Below, in pieces: positions 1 to 6,996 of a stretch of DNA of 49,800 bases. The notes below the pieces were generated by a model that saw only the letters and a list, made by a program, of their open reading frames with translations, ran no database searches and was not told the origin of the DNA. A program made the position numbers and the translations under genes. Position 1 is the first letter of the stretch, and each line of letters starts with the position of its first letter. The DNA is from AWTP1-13 sp035762425 (GTDB lineage: Bacteria > Pseudomonadota > Alphaproteobacteria > Rhizobiales > Hyphomicrobiaceae), in assembly GCA_035762425.1 (NCBI GenBank), contig DASTOW010000071.1, forward strand, positions 1 through 49,800, written 5' to 3'.

Positions 1-483
1 CTGCTCGCCGCCGGCTGCAAGAGCACCGGTGCCGTTGACGTCATCAAGGCTGGTGGCGCCGACGACAAGGCTCAGCACGCCAAGTGCGTTGCTGTCCGCA
101 AGGATGGCAAGGCTGTCGACATCGACGGCGACTACACCGAGACGCTCGCCCGCATCGACTCCAACAAGACCGGCGTCGGCGTGTTCGGCCTCTCCTTCTA
201 CGAAAACAACGCCGACAAGCTGAAGGTCGCCACCGTCAGCGGCATCACGCCTTCGGTCGAGACGGTTGCGACAGGCAAATACCCGGTGTCGCGTCCGCTG
301 TTCTTCTACGTCAAGAAGGCGCACCTCGGTGTCATTCCCGGTCTCAAGGAATACGTCGAGTTCTTCACGTCCGACCGCATGATCGGCGCCAAGGGCCCGC
401 TGGCGGCTTATGGCCTGGTTCCGCTGCCCGACAACGAGCGCAAGTCGGTGCAGGAGCTCGTGAAGGAAGGCAAGACCATGTAA
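1..483 (+). CDS. pstS: Phosphate ABC transporter substrate-binding protein PstS, 3' part only
   Basis: This is the C-terminal 160 residues of the periplasmic phosphate-binding protein that feeds the PstCAB importer. The gene is open at the left edge of the window, so its start and signal peptide are not visible. The visible part matches the PstS C-terminal lobe: GVFGLSFYENNADKLK, a TGKYPVSRPLFFYVKKAHL strand and the final PLPDNERKSVQELVKEG helix, ending at TAA 481-483. pstC, pstA, pstB, phoU and phoB follow on the same strand, which confirms the assignment. A hairpin directly after the stop may separate its expression level from that of the membrane subunits. The family is clear; only the missing 5' part limits the annotation. 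Confidence 0.93.
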   Translation: MLAAGCKSTGAVDVIKAGGADDKAQHAKCVAVRKDGKAVDIDGDYTETLARIDSNKTGVGVFGLSFYENNADKLKVATVSGITPSVETVATGKYPVSRPLFFYVKKAHLGVIPGLKEYVEFFTSDRMIGAKGPLAAYGLVPLPDNERKSVQELVKEGKTM

Positions 484-492
484 CTCGCGCCG

Positions 493-519
493 TTCGCCGG
501 TCTCTGGTAGATCGGCGAA
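493..519 (+). other. Intercistronic stem-loop after pstS
   Basis: TTCGCCG (493-499) and CGGCGAA (513-519) form a perfect 7-bp stem around a 13-nt loop, starting 10 nt after the pstS stop. No U-run follows, so it is not a classical terminator. Hairpins here in binding-protein operons commonly protect the abundant upstream mRNA from 3' decay. That role is inferred. Confidence 0.4.
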
Positions 520-557
520 ATGGCATGAGGTAATCCGAAAGGACGGCGCCGGGGCTG

Positions 558-2063
558 ATGCTTCAGTCCTCGGCGCCTGATCGCGAGCGGGAGCTTCGGG
601 TGCCTAACGGTCTCTTGATACTGTGCATCGCCGTACTCGGTGTGCTGGGCTGGATCGCAGGCTCGGCGCGGGCTCGTCAAAGTATACGCGGCAAGGAAGC
701 TCGCCTGCATTCCCGTCCGCATTACCATGGCGCCTCTGTGTTGCTGTGGATTGTGCTGCCGTCCCTCGCGGTTGTTCTGACATGGCTCGTCGCCGAGCCC
801 ATCGTCATCAGCAACTCCGTATATCGGTCGCTTCCCGAGCAGGTTCAGGCCGAGTCGCCCGCCGTGCGCACGCTGACCATGGGCACCATCGACGCGGTGG
901 CGCGCGGCTTGCGCAGCCTGACACCGCAGGAAATCGCCGACGCCAAGGCGGGCAGCGCCGACCTCGTCCAGCTGCTGCAGGGCAAGGGCATCGCGATTGC
1001 GGCCGCGCCCCGGCCGTTCATGGTCAATGCCGCGCTTTTGCAAAACGCCATGGCTGATGCGAGCCGGCAGCTGGTTGCAGCGGTCGGCCTGGGGCTGGCG
1101 GCACTCGGGTTCATGGTCGGCCTGGCGCGGGTCACGCCAAAGCGGCGCGCGCGCAACGGCGTCGAGCGCGTCATGCTGATCGGCCTGGGCGCCGCGTCCA
1201 CGGTCGCCATTCTGACGACCGCCGGCATCGTGCTGTCGATGCTGTTCGAGACGCTGCATTTCTTCAGCCACGTGTCGCCGATGGACTTCTTCTTCGGCAC
1301 GGTCTGGGACCCGCGCTTCTCGGCCGCCGGTCGGTCTGGCGGCGGAGAGGGCCAGTTCGGCCTGCTGCCGCTGCTGTGGGGCACCTGCTATATTTCCATC
1401 GTGGCTCTGTCAGTGGCTGTCCCGGTCGGATTGTTCTCGGCGGTCTACATGTCCGAGTACGCCAGCACGAAAGTACGTACGGTCGTCAAGCCGCTGCTGG
1501 AGATCCTGGCCGGCATCCCAACCATCGTGTACGGCTTCTTCGCGCTGGTAACGTTTGGACCCTTCATCCGCGATCTTGGTGCCTCAGTTGGGCTCGGCAT
1601 CTCGGCAACCAGCGTGCTGACGGCGGGCTTCATCATGGGCGTGATGCTGATCCCGTTCGTCTCCTCGCTGTCCGACGATATTATCAACGCGGTGCCGCAG
1701 TCGCTGCGCGATGGGTCATACGGTCTTGGCGCAACAAAGTCCGAGACGATCAAGCGGGTGGTGCTGCCGGCGGCCTTGCCGGGCATCGTCGGCGCCGTCT
1801 TGTTGGCCGCTTCGCGCGCCATCGGCGAGACCATGATCGTCGTGCTGGCGGCCGGCATCGCTGCCAACCTCACCCTCAATCTGTTCGAGCCGGTGACGAC
1901 CATCACCGTCAAGATCGTCAGCCAGCTCACCGGCGACCTCGAGTTCAACTCGCCACAAACGCTGGTTGCCTTCGCCCTTGGCCTGACCCTGTTCGTGGTG
2001 ACGCTGGCGCTCAACATCTATGCGCTCTACATCGTGCGCAAATATCGGGAGCAGTACGAATAA
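558..2063 (+). CDS. pstC: Phosphate ABC transporter permease PstC
   Basis: Inner-membrane permease subunit of the high-affinity phosphate importer, paired with PstA. The protein is 501 residues from ATG 558. The C-terminal half holds the binding-protein-dependent permease domain, with the EAA-type cytoplasmic loop in SLRDGSYGLGATKSETIKR followed by LPAALPGIVGAVLLAAS. The N-terminal half has hydrophobic segments and a soluble stretch, the long form usual in alphaproteobacteria. The start is uncertain: GTG 600 has a better ribosome site (GGGAG at 589-593, 6 nt before it) than ATG 558 and would start the protein directly at the first hydrophobic helix. Its TAA shares one base with the pstA ATG, implying coupled translation. 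Confidence 0.93.
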   Translation: MLQSSAPDRERELRVPNGLLILCIAVLGVLGWIAGSARARQSIRGKEARLHSRPHYHGASVLLWIVLPSLAVVLTWLVAEPIVISNSVYRSLPEQVQAESPAVRTLTMGTIDAVARGLRSLTPQEIADAKAGSADLVQLLQGKGIAIAAAPRPFMVNAALLQNAMADASRQLVAAVGLGLAALGFMVGLARVTPKRRARNGVERVMLIGLGAASTVAILTTAGIVLSMLFETLHFFSHVSPMDFFFGTVWDPRFSAAGRSGGGEGQFGLLPLLWGTCYISIVALSVAVPVGLFSAVYMSEYASTKVRTVVKPLLEILAGIPTIVYGFFALVTFGPFIRDLGASVGLGISATSVLTAGFIMGVMLIPFVSSLSDDIINAVPQSLRDGSYGLGATKSETIKRVVLPAALPGIVGAVLLAASRAIGETMIVVLAAGIAANLTLNLFEPVTTITVKIVSQLTGDLEFNSPQTLVAFALGLTLFVVTLALNIYALYIVRKYREQYE

Positions 2064-3382
2064 TGGCCGTCACGGCACTGCCAACCATGGGCCCTCGCGC
2101 CAAGCCGTCGACGAGCGAGATCGTCAAGAGCGGCATCCGCCGCCGCTATGCGGCCGAGCGACGCTTCCGGCTGTATGGCATCCTGGCCGTGCTGTTCGGC
2201 CTCACGTTCCTGGTGATCCTGTTCGCCAACATCATTGCCAGGGGCTACACCTCGTTCCTGCAGTCGTCGTTCAGGCTCGAGGTATTCCTCGATCCAGCGG
2301 TCATTGATCCGTCGGGCGCACGCGAGGAGAACACGCTGCTGATGGCCGACTACGGGTCGCTGGCCGCCGAGGCGCTGATGAAGGCGCTGAAGCTCGACCC
2401 GAAGTCGCGTCCCGACGAGCGCGCCGCCACGGGTCTGCTGTCGCAGAACGCCGATACCGAGATCCGCAACTACGTCCTCAGAAACCCCTCTGAGATCGGC
2501 AAGAGTGTCAGCCTGTGGGTGCTGGCGCACGCCAACGCCGACTCGGTGATGAAGAATGCGTTCGATCGCACGGTGCCGGAGGCGCGGCGCAAGGTCTCCG
2601 ACCGGCAGCTCGCCTTGCTCGATCGGGCCAAGGCGGAAGGCATCCTGCAGCTGCGCTTCAACACCGGCTTGTTCACCTACGGCGCATCCAGCCAGCCGGA
2701 AACGGCCGGCGTCGGCGTGGCGCTGGTCGGCTCGTTCTTCATGATGATGACCGTGCTGCTGCTGGCGGTGCCGCTCGGCGTGATGGCTGCCGTCTACCTT
2801 CAGGAGTTTGCCGGCCGCAACCGGCTGACCGATCTGATCGAGGTCAACATCAACAACCTGGCGGCGGTGCCGTCGATCGTGTTCGGCATCCTCGGGCTGG
2901 CGATCTTCATCAACCTGTTCGGATTGCCGCGCTCGGCATCGTTGGTTGGCGGCCTGGTGCTGGCGCTGATGACGCTGCCTACGGTGATCATCGCCACGCG
3001 CGCCGCCATCGGGGCGGTGCCGCCGTCGATCCGGGAGGCGGCGCTCGGCGTCGGTGCCTCCAAGATGCAGGCGGTGACGCACCATGTGCTGCCGCTGGCC
3101 TTTCCCGGCATCCTGACCGGCACCATCATCGGCGTGGCCAAGGCGCTGGGCGAGACGGCGCCGCTGCTGATGATCGGCATGGTGGCCTTCGTCGTCGAAA
3201 TCCCGACAACGCCGCTGGAGCCGGCAACCGCTCTGCCCGTGCAGATCTATATGTGGGCGACGGCGGCCGAGCGCGGCTTCGTCGAGCGCACGTCGGGTGC
3301 AACGATCGTCCTGCTCGTTTTCCTGGCGGTGATGAACCTCATTGCCGTCATCCTGCGTCGGCGCTTCGAGCGGCGCTGGTAG
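2063..3382 (+). CDS. pstA: Phosphate ABC transporter permease PstA, with long periplasmic insert
   Basis: Second permease subunit of the Pst importer, 439 residues. The start is ATG 2063, overlapping the pstC stop by one base. TM1 lies near residues 37-60. Between TM1 and TM2 is an insert of about 150 residues (EENTLLMADYGSLAAEAL through RFNTGLFTYGASSQPE), the DUF3333-type domain typical of alphaproteobacterial PstA and absent from E. coli PstA. The permease core follows, with the EAA loop in SIREAALGVGASKMQAV and then LPLAFPGILTGTIIGVAKAL. pstB begins 20 nt downstream. The assignment is firm; the function of the insert is not known to me. Confidence 0.94.
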   Translation: MAVTALPTMGPRAKPSTSEIVKSGIRRRYAAERRFRLYGILAVLFGLTFLVILFANIIARGYTSFLQSSFRLEVFLDPAVIDPSGAREENTLLMADYGSLAAEALMKALKLDPKSRPDERAATGLLSQNADTEIRNYVLRNPSEIGKSVSLWVLAHANADSVMKNAFDRTVPEARRKVSDRQLALLDRAKAEGILQLRFNTGLFTYGASSQPETAGVGVALVGSFFMMMTVLLLAVPLGVMAAVYLQEFAGRNRLTDLIEVNINNLAAVPSIVFGILGLAIFINLFGLPRSASLVGGLVLALMTLPTVIIATRAAIGAVPPSIREAALGVGASKMQAVTHHVLPLAFPGILTGTIIGVAKALGETAPLLMIGMVAFVVEIPTTPLEPATALPVQIYMWATAAERGFVERTSGATIVLLVFLAVMNLIAVILRRRFERRW

Positions 3383-3402
3383 CGTCAAAGGAAAGGACCC
3401 AT

Positions 3403-4218
3403 ATGGACATGGCCGTGCAAAAGTCCTTCACTCAAGACGTGACAGAGGCCGCTGCAGCGAAGGCCGTCAAGATCGCTGCCCGCGACGTCAACGTGCACTA
3501 CGGCGACAAGCATGCGCTCAAGCACGTGACCGTCGACGTGCCCGACAAGGGCGTAATGGCATTCATCGGGCCCTCGGGATGCGGCAAGTCGACCTTCCTG
3601 CGCTGCATCAACCGGATGAACGACACCATTCCGGGCTGCCGCGTGAGCGGCAAGATCGAGATCGACAAGGCCGACATTTACGATCCGAGCCTGGACGCGG
3701 TGCAGCTGCGTGCCCGCGTGGGCATGGTCTTCCAGAAGCCCAACCCGTTCCCGAAGTCGGTATTCGAGAACGTGGCGTACGGCCCGCGCATTCATGGTCT
3801 CGCCAACAGCAAGGCCGAACTGGAGCAGGTGGTGGTCACCAGCCTGCGCCGCGCCGGCCTGTTTGAGGAGGTGAAGGATCGCCTGGCCGACCCCGGAACG
3901 GGGCTGTCGGGCGGCCAGCAGCAGCGCCTATGCATCGCGCGGGCAATCGCCGTCGATCCCGAGGTGATCTTGATGGACGAGCCCTGCTCGGCGCTCGATC
4001 CGATCGCCACCGCCAAGATCGAAGAGCTGATGAGCGAGCTGACCGAGCGCTACACCATCGTCATCGTCACGCATTCCATGCAGCAGGCCGCACGCGTGTC
4101 CCAGCGCACGGCGTTCTTCCATCTCGGCAATCTCGTCGAGGAGGGACCGACCGAGGTCATCTTCAACAATCCGAAGGAGCAGCGCACCCAGGATTACATC
4201 ACCGGGCGCTTCGGCTGA
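3403..4218 (+). CDS. pstB: Phosphate ABC transporter ATP-binding protein PstB
   Basis: Cytoplasmic ATPase that drives PstCA, 271 residues. All ABC motifs are intact: Walker A GPSGCGKST at 56-64, the PstB-specific LRCINRMND after it, the Q-loop region VGMVFQKPNPFP, signature LSGGQQQRL from 168 and Walker B VILMDEP at 188-194 with Glu193. An H-loop VTHSM follows. The start ATG 3403 has AAAGGA upstream at good spacing. The first 25 residues before the domain are an Ala-rich tail that varies in the family. PstB also takes part in phosphate signalling with PhoU, whose gene begins 23 nt after the stop. Confidence 0.96.
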   Translation: MDMAVQKSFTQDVTEAAAAKAVKIAARDVNVHYGDKHALKHVTVDVPDKGVMAFIGPSGCGKSTFLRCINRMNDTIPGCRVSGKIEIDKADIYDPSLDAVQLRARVGMVFQKPNPFPKSVFENVAYGPRIHGLANSKAELEQVVVTSLRRAGLFEEVKDRLADPGTGLSGGQQQRLCIARAIAVDPEVILMDEPCSALDPIATAKIEELMSELTERYTIVIVTHSMQQAARVSQRTAFFHLGNLVEEGPTEVIFNNPKEQRTQDYITGRFG

Positions 4219-4241
4219 GGCAGGAACAAGAGGCAATCGCC

Positions 4242-4952
4242 ATGAGCGAGCACATCGTCAAGTCGTTCGATCAGGAATTGCTCCTGCTCGACAAGAAGAT
4301 TGCGCAGATGGGTGGCCTGGCGGAACGGCTGCTGGCGCAGGCCTTCGATTCGCTCGAGAGGCGCGATCCTAAGCTCGGCGAGAGCGTGGTCGCCAGCGAC
4401 CGGGCCATCGATCAGCTGGAGCGCGAGCTGCAGGAGCAGACCATCCTGATGATCGCCCGGCGTCAGCCGGTGGCCAACGACCTGCGCCACATCATGACCG
4501 TGCTCAAGATCGCCGGCGACTTGGAGCGCACCGGTGATCTGGCCAAGAATATCGCCAAGCGGGCGCTGGCCGTATCCGGCGAGAACCATCCGAAATCGCT
4601 GATGACCGGCCTCAAGCACATGACCGAGCTGGCGCTGCGCCAGCTCAAGGACGTGCTCGACGCCTACGCCGAGCGCGACGCGGACAAGGCGCTGGGCGTG
4701 TGGCGGCACGATGAGCAGATCGATGCCATGTACAATTCCCTGTTCCGGGAGCTTCTTACCTACATGATGGAGGACCCCCGCAACATTGGGCTGTGCACGC
4801 ATCTGCTGTTCGGCGCCAAGAACATTGAGCGCATCGGCGATCACACCACCAACATCGCCGAGAACGTCTACTACCTCGTGCACGGCACCACGCTGGCGGA
4901 CGACCGCCCCAAGAGTGACGACACGAGCTCGACGCTGATCCGCAGGGAATGA
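4242..4952 (+). CDS. phoU: Phosphate signalling protein PhoU
   Basis: PhoU links the Pst transporter to the PhoR kinase and keeps the Pho regulon off when phosphate is plentiful. The protein is 236 residues and all-helical, with the two tandem three-helix PhoU units visible as repeated metal-binding signatures: LKIAGDLERTGDLAKNIAKRA in the first half and GAKNIERIGDHTTNIAENV in the second. The start ATG 4242 is preceded by AAGAGG. It lies between pstB and phoB, the standard alphaproteobacterial order. No phoR is present in the window; it is probably upstream of pstS or elsewhere. Confidence 0.96.
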   Translation: MSEHIVKSFDQELLLLDKKIAQMGGLAERLLAQAFDSLERRDPKLGESVVASDRAIDQLERELQEQTILMIARRQPVANDLRHIMTVLKIAGDLERTGDLAKNIAKRALAVSGENHPKSLMTGLKHMTELALRQLKDVLDAYAERDADKALGVWRHDEQIDAMYNSLFRELLTYMMEDPRNIGLCTHLLFGAKNIERIGDHTTNIAENVYYLVHGTTLADDRPKSDDTSSTLIRRE

Positions 4953-4968
4953 GCCTGGAGCTGATGCC

Positions 4969-5679
4969 GTGAAGGAAATGTCCCCAAACGTCCTCATCAT
5001 CGAGGATGACTCAGCGATCGCCGAGCTGGTTCGCTACAACCTGGAGGCCGAGGGCTACCGGGTAGCGATGGCTGCGACCGGCGAAGAGGCCGAGGTGATG
5101 GTCGACGAGGATCGCTTCGATCTCGTCATCCTGGACTGGATGCTGCCCGGCCTGTCGGGCATCGAGCTTTGCCGCCGTCTGCGGCGCAGGGACACGACTG
5201 CGGCCGTGCCGATCCTGATGCTGACCGCGCGCGGCGAGGAGGCCGACCGGGTGCGCGGGCTTGCGACCGGTGCCGACGACTACGTGGTCAAGCCGTTCTC
5301 GGTGCCGGAAATGACGGCGCGCGTGAAGGCGCTGCTGCGCCGGGCCGCCCCGCAACGGGTCGCCGACACCCTGCAGCTGGGCGACATCGTGCTCGACCGC
5401 GCCGCGCATCGGGTGATGCGCCGCTCGCGGGAAGTCCATCTCGGTCCGACCGAGTTTCGCCTGCTGGCGTTCTTCATGGAGAACTCCGGGCGCGTGCTGT
5501 CGCGCCAACAGCTGCTCGACGGCGTCTGGGGTAGGGATGTGTTCATCGATGGCCGCACCGTCGATGTGCACGTCGGCCGGCTGCGCAAGGCATTGATGCG
5601 CGGCACCGAGGCTGACCCGATCCGCACCGTGCGTGGGGCGGGTTATTCCTTCGAGGACAGCTCGCGCGGTGCCGCCTGA
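4969..5679 (+). CDS. phoB: Phosphate regulon response regulator PhoB
   Basis: OmpR-family response regulator of the Pho regulon, 236 residues. The receiver domain shows acidic pair Asp13-Asp14, phosphoacceptor Asp56 in LVILDWMLPG and the conserved Lys in DDYVVKPFS. The C-terminal winged helix contains LGPTEFRLLAFFMENSGRVL and DVHVGRLRKAL. The start is chosen as GTG 4969 because GGAG lies about 9 nt upstream; the alternative ATG 4978 has AAGGA only 1-2 nt away, too close. It is the last gene of the pst cluster, 16 nt after phoU. The kinase partner PhoR is not in the window. Confidence 0.94.
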   Translation: MKEMSPNVLIIEDDSAIAELVRYNLEAEGYRVAMAATGEEAEVMVDEDRFDLVILDWMLPGLSGIELCRRLRRRDTTAAVPILMLTARGEEADRVRGLATGADDYVVKPFSVPEMTARVKALLRRAAPQRVADTLQLGDIVLDRAAHRVMRRSREVHLGPTEFRLLAFFMENSGRVLSRQQLLDGVWGRDVFIDGRTVDVHVGRLRKALMRGTEADPIRTVRGAGYSFEDSSRGAA

Positions 5680-6111
5680 GCGCACTGCGGCCAAAACGAT
5701 CCGCCTCCACGCAATTCACACGTTGTACAGTTGAAGTGTGGCGAACACGCCACGCTTTGCGCCCTTGTGGCCTACTTTTGCGCAGCGCGCTTGTGGCAGG
5801 CGGACCTAGAGGAGTACTCTTCCCCTGTCCCGCGACGGACCCGTGTGTTGAGCGGTCTTTCGTAAGTAGTCGCCGGGCCATTACGCGTAAAGGCGCACCG
5901 TAGTGCGCCGTTGTCCAGAAGTACGCGTCAGTCTTCTAGTCCAGCGTCCATCACAAGTCTCGCGTTGATCGTCGGTCGATCTGGCCCTCGACGTTTGCGT
6001 GCCTCTGCGCGCGCTCGAACGTCTTTTCCAGGTCTGTCCGGAGTAGGCCGGAATCTGTGCGGGATGAAGACCCCCAGGTTCCGCCGTCGAGCATTCGGGG
6101 GAGAACCGGGC
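5680..6111 (+). promoter_or_regulatory. gcrA upstream region: palindrome, hairpin and one GANTC site
   Basis: This is a 432-bp stretch without a convincing gene. It contains a perfect 10-bp palindrome TTACGCGTAA (5881-5890), followed after one base by a perfect hairpin, GGCGCAC (5892-5898), loop CGTA, GTGCGCC (5903-5909), with no U-run. A single GANTC, the CcrM methylation motif, occurs as GAATC at 6051-6055, 57 nt before the gcrA start. GcrA family biology is tied to CcrM-methylated GANTC sites, so self or cell-cycle control is plausible but unproven. The ORFs across this stretch are extensions or antisense frames without family resemblance. Confidence 0.45.
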
Positions 6112-6699
6112 ATGGCCTGGAACGACGAACGGGTAGAACTCTTGAAGAAATTGTGGGCGGATGGCCTGAGCGCCAGTCAGATCGCCGGCCGTCTTGGCGG
6201 GGTGACCCGCAACGCGGTGATCGGCAAGGTGCACCGCCTCGGCCTGTCGGGCCGCGCCACCACCTCGCGCATGAAGTCGCACCGTCCGCGGGTGCGCGCG
6301 CAGACCGCCAAGCGCCTGATGAAGCCGCGCTTTGCAACCATCGGCAATCCGGCGCTGCGCCAACTCTATCTGGGCGACACCGAGCCCTACACGCCGCCGG
6401 CGGAAGAACTCGTCATTCCCATCAACGAGCGCAAGTACATACAGACCCTGACGGAAGCCTGCTGCCGGTGGCCGATCGGCGATCCGCAGCAGCCGGACTT
6501 CCATTTCTGCGGCAAGAAGAAGGTGACCGGCCTGCCCTATTGCGAGGTGCATGCACGGCGCGCCTTCCAGCCGCCGCAGCCGCGCCGTCGCGACCGCGAG
6601 GTGTTCGAGCCGGTCATGCCGGTGGTCGCCGCCGTGTCGGCACCGATCGCCGAGCCGGCGTCCGAGGCACAGCCGGACAAGGAGAAGCTGATCGCTTGA
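6112..6699 (+). CDS. gcrA: Cell cycle regulator GcrA
   Basis: GcrA is an alphaproteobacteria-specific transcription factor that binds sigma-70 and CcrM-methylated GANTC promoters to time cell-cycle genes. The protein is 195 residues. Its N-terminus MAWNDERVELLKKLWADGLSASQIA and GGVTRNAVIGKVHRLGL is the diagnostic GcrA helix-turn-helix domain. A basic linker follows, then a Cys/His-rich C-terminal domain (ACCRWPIGDP, FHFCGKKK, YCEVHARR) like the sigma-binding half of the family. ATG 6112 is chosen because it begins the conserved domain and has GGGGGAG 8 nt upstream; longer in-frame extensions carry no similarity. It is a single-gene unit ended by the terminator at 6749. Confidence 0.95.
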   Translation: MAWNDERVELLKKLWADGLSASQIAGRLGGVTRNAVIGKVHRLGLSGRATTSRMKSHRPRVRAQTAKRLMKPRFATIGNPALRQLYLGDTEPYTPPAEELVIPINERKYIQTLTEACCRWPIGDPQQPDFHFCGKKKVTGLPYCEVHARRAFQPPQPRRRDREVFEPVMPVVAAVSAPIAEPASEAQPDKEKLIA

Positions 6700-6748
6700 G
6701 AGGGAAGCGCTTTGTCAAAGAGGGCGTTGGCAAAGCAGCGGGGGAGAG

Positions 6749-6787
6749 GGCCGGGCGCACGCGGGGGTGCGTCCGGCCTTCTGTTTT
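6749..6787 (+). terminator. Intrinsic terminator after gcrA
   Basis: The stem is GGCCGGGCGCAC (6749-6760) with GTGCGTCCGGCC (6767-6778), 12 bp with one G-T pair, around a 6-nt loop. TTCTGTTTT follows. It lies about 50 nt past the gcrA stop and just before the separate argD leader promoter. Confidence 0.85.
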
Positions 6788-6814
6788 GGCCGGCCTGAAG
6801 GGGAACAGGCGCCA

Positions 6815-6846
6815 TTGACAGGCCGGGGCGCGCGGCCGCATATAGC
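6815..6846 (+). promoter_or_regulatory. Sigma-70-type promoter of the argD leader
   Basis: A perfect -35 TTGACA (6815-6820) is followed at 17-20 nt by an A/T-only core GCATATAGC, giving -10 candidates CATATA (6839-6844) or TATAGC (6841-6846). Counting 6-8 nt beyond the -10 puts transcription start at 6850-6854, on or next to the ATG at 6853. The leader message would therefore be leaderless. Confidence 0.65.
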
Positions 6847-6852
6847 GTGGCT

Positions 6853-6915
6853 ATGACGATTTCTGTCCGCCAAACGCGACGTCTACGCATCGGCCCCGCT
6901 GCGCGGCTGCGATGA
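6853..6915 (+). CDS. Arginine-rich leader peptide of the argD attenuator
   Basis: A 20-codon ORF reads MTISVRQTRRLRIGPAARLR then TGA, with Arg at residues 6, 9, 10, 12, 18 and 20 and five different Arg codons used. No Shine-Dalgarno precedes it; the promoter position predicts a leaderless start. It sits directly upstream of mutually exclusive hairpins and then argD. Ribosome-mediated attenuation uses short ORFs rich in the codons of the pathway's end product, for example trpL, whose message in Sinorhizobium meliloti is also leaderless. By the same logic this ORF would sense charged Arg-tRNA. The ORF, codons and hairpins are seen; the function is inferred, and I do not know of a described example upstream of argD. 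Confidence 0.75.
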   Translation: MTISVRQTRRLRIGPAARLR

Positions 6916-6967
6916 GGGACCTTGTTTGTGGTCCATGATCATCGCCGCGCAAGTGCGCGGCTTTTTT
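6900..6967 (+). promoter_or_regulatory. Arginine attenuator: antiterminator and terminator hairpins upstream of argD
   Basis: Three segments compete. Segment 1, TGCGCGGC (6900-6907), lies inside the leader ORF. Segment 2 is GCCGCGCA (6944-6951). Segment 3, TGCGCGGC (6954-6961), is identical to segment 1. Segments 2 and 3 form a terminator (stem GCCGCGC/GCGCGGC, loop AAGT) followed by TTTTTT at 6962-6967. Segments 1 and 2 form an 8-bp antiterminator enclosing a small hairpin, GGACC (6917-6921) with GGTCC (6930-6934). A ribosome reaching the stop at 6913 covers segment 1, so the terminator forms; a ribosome stalled at Arg codons 6-10 leaves segment 1 free and transcription continues into argD. 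Confidence 0.75.
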
Positions 6968-6996
6968 GTTTCCTCCCGATGCAAGCAGGTTTGCCG

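Noticed and set aside
484..557. Pho box within the pst cluster
   Set aside because: No pair of CTGTCAT-like direct repeats with 11-nt spacing was seen here or before phoB; the operon promoter probably lies upstream of the window.
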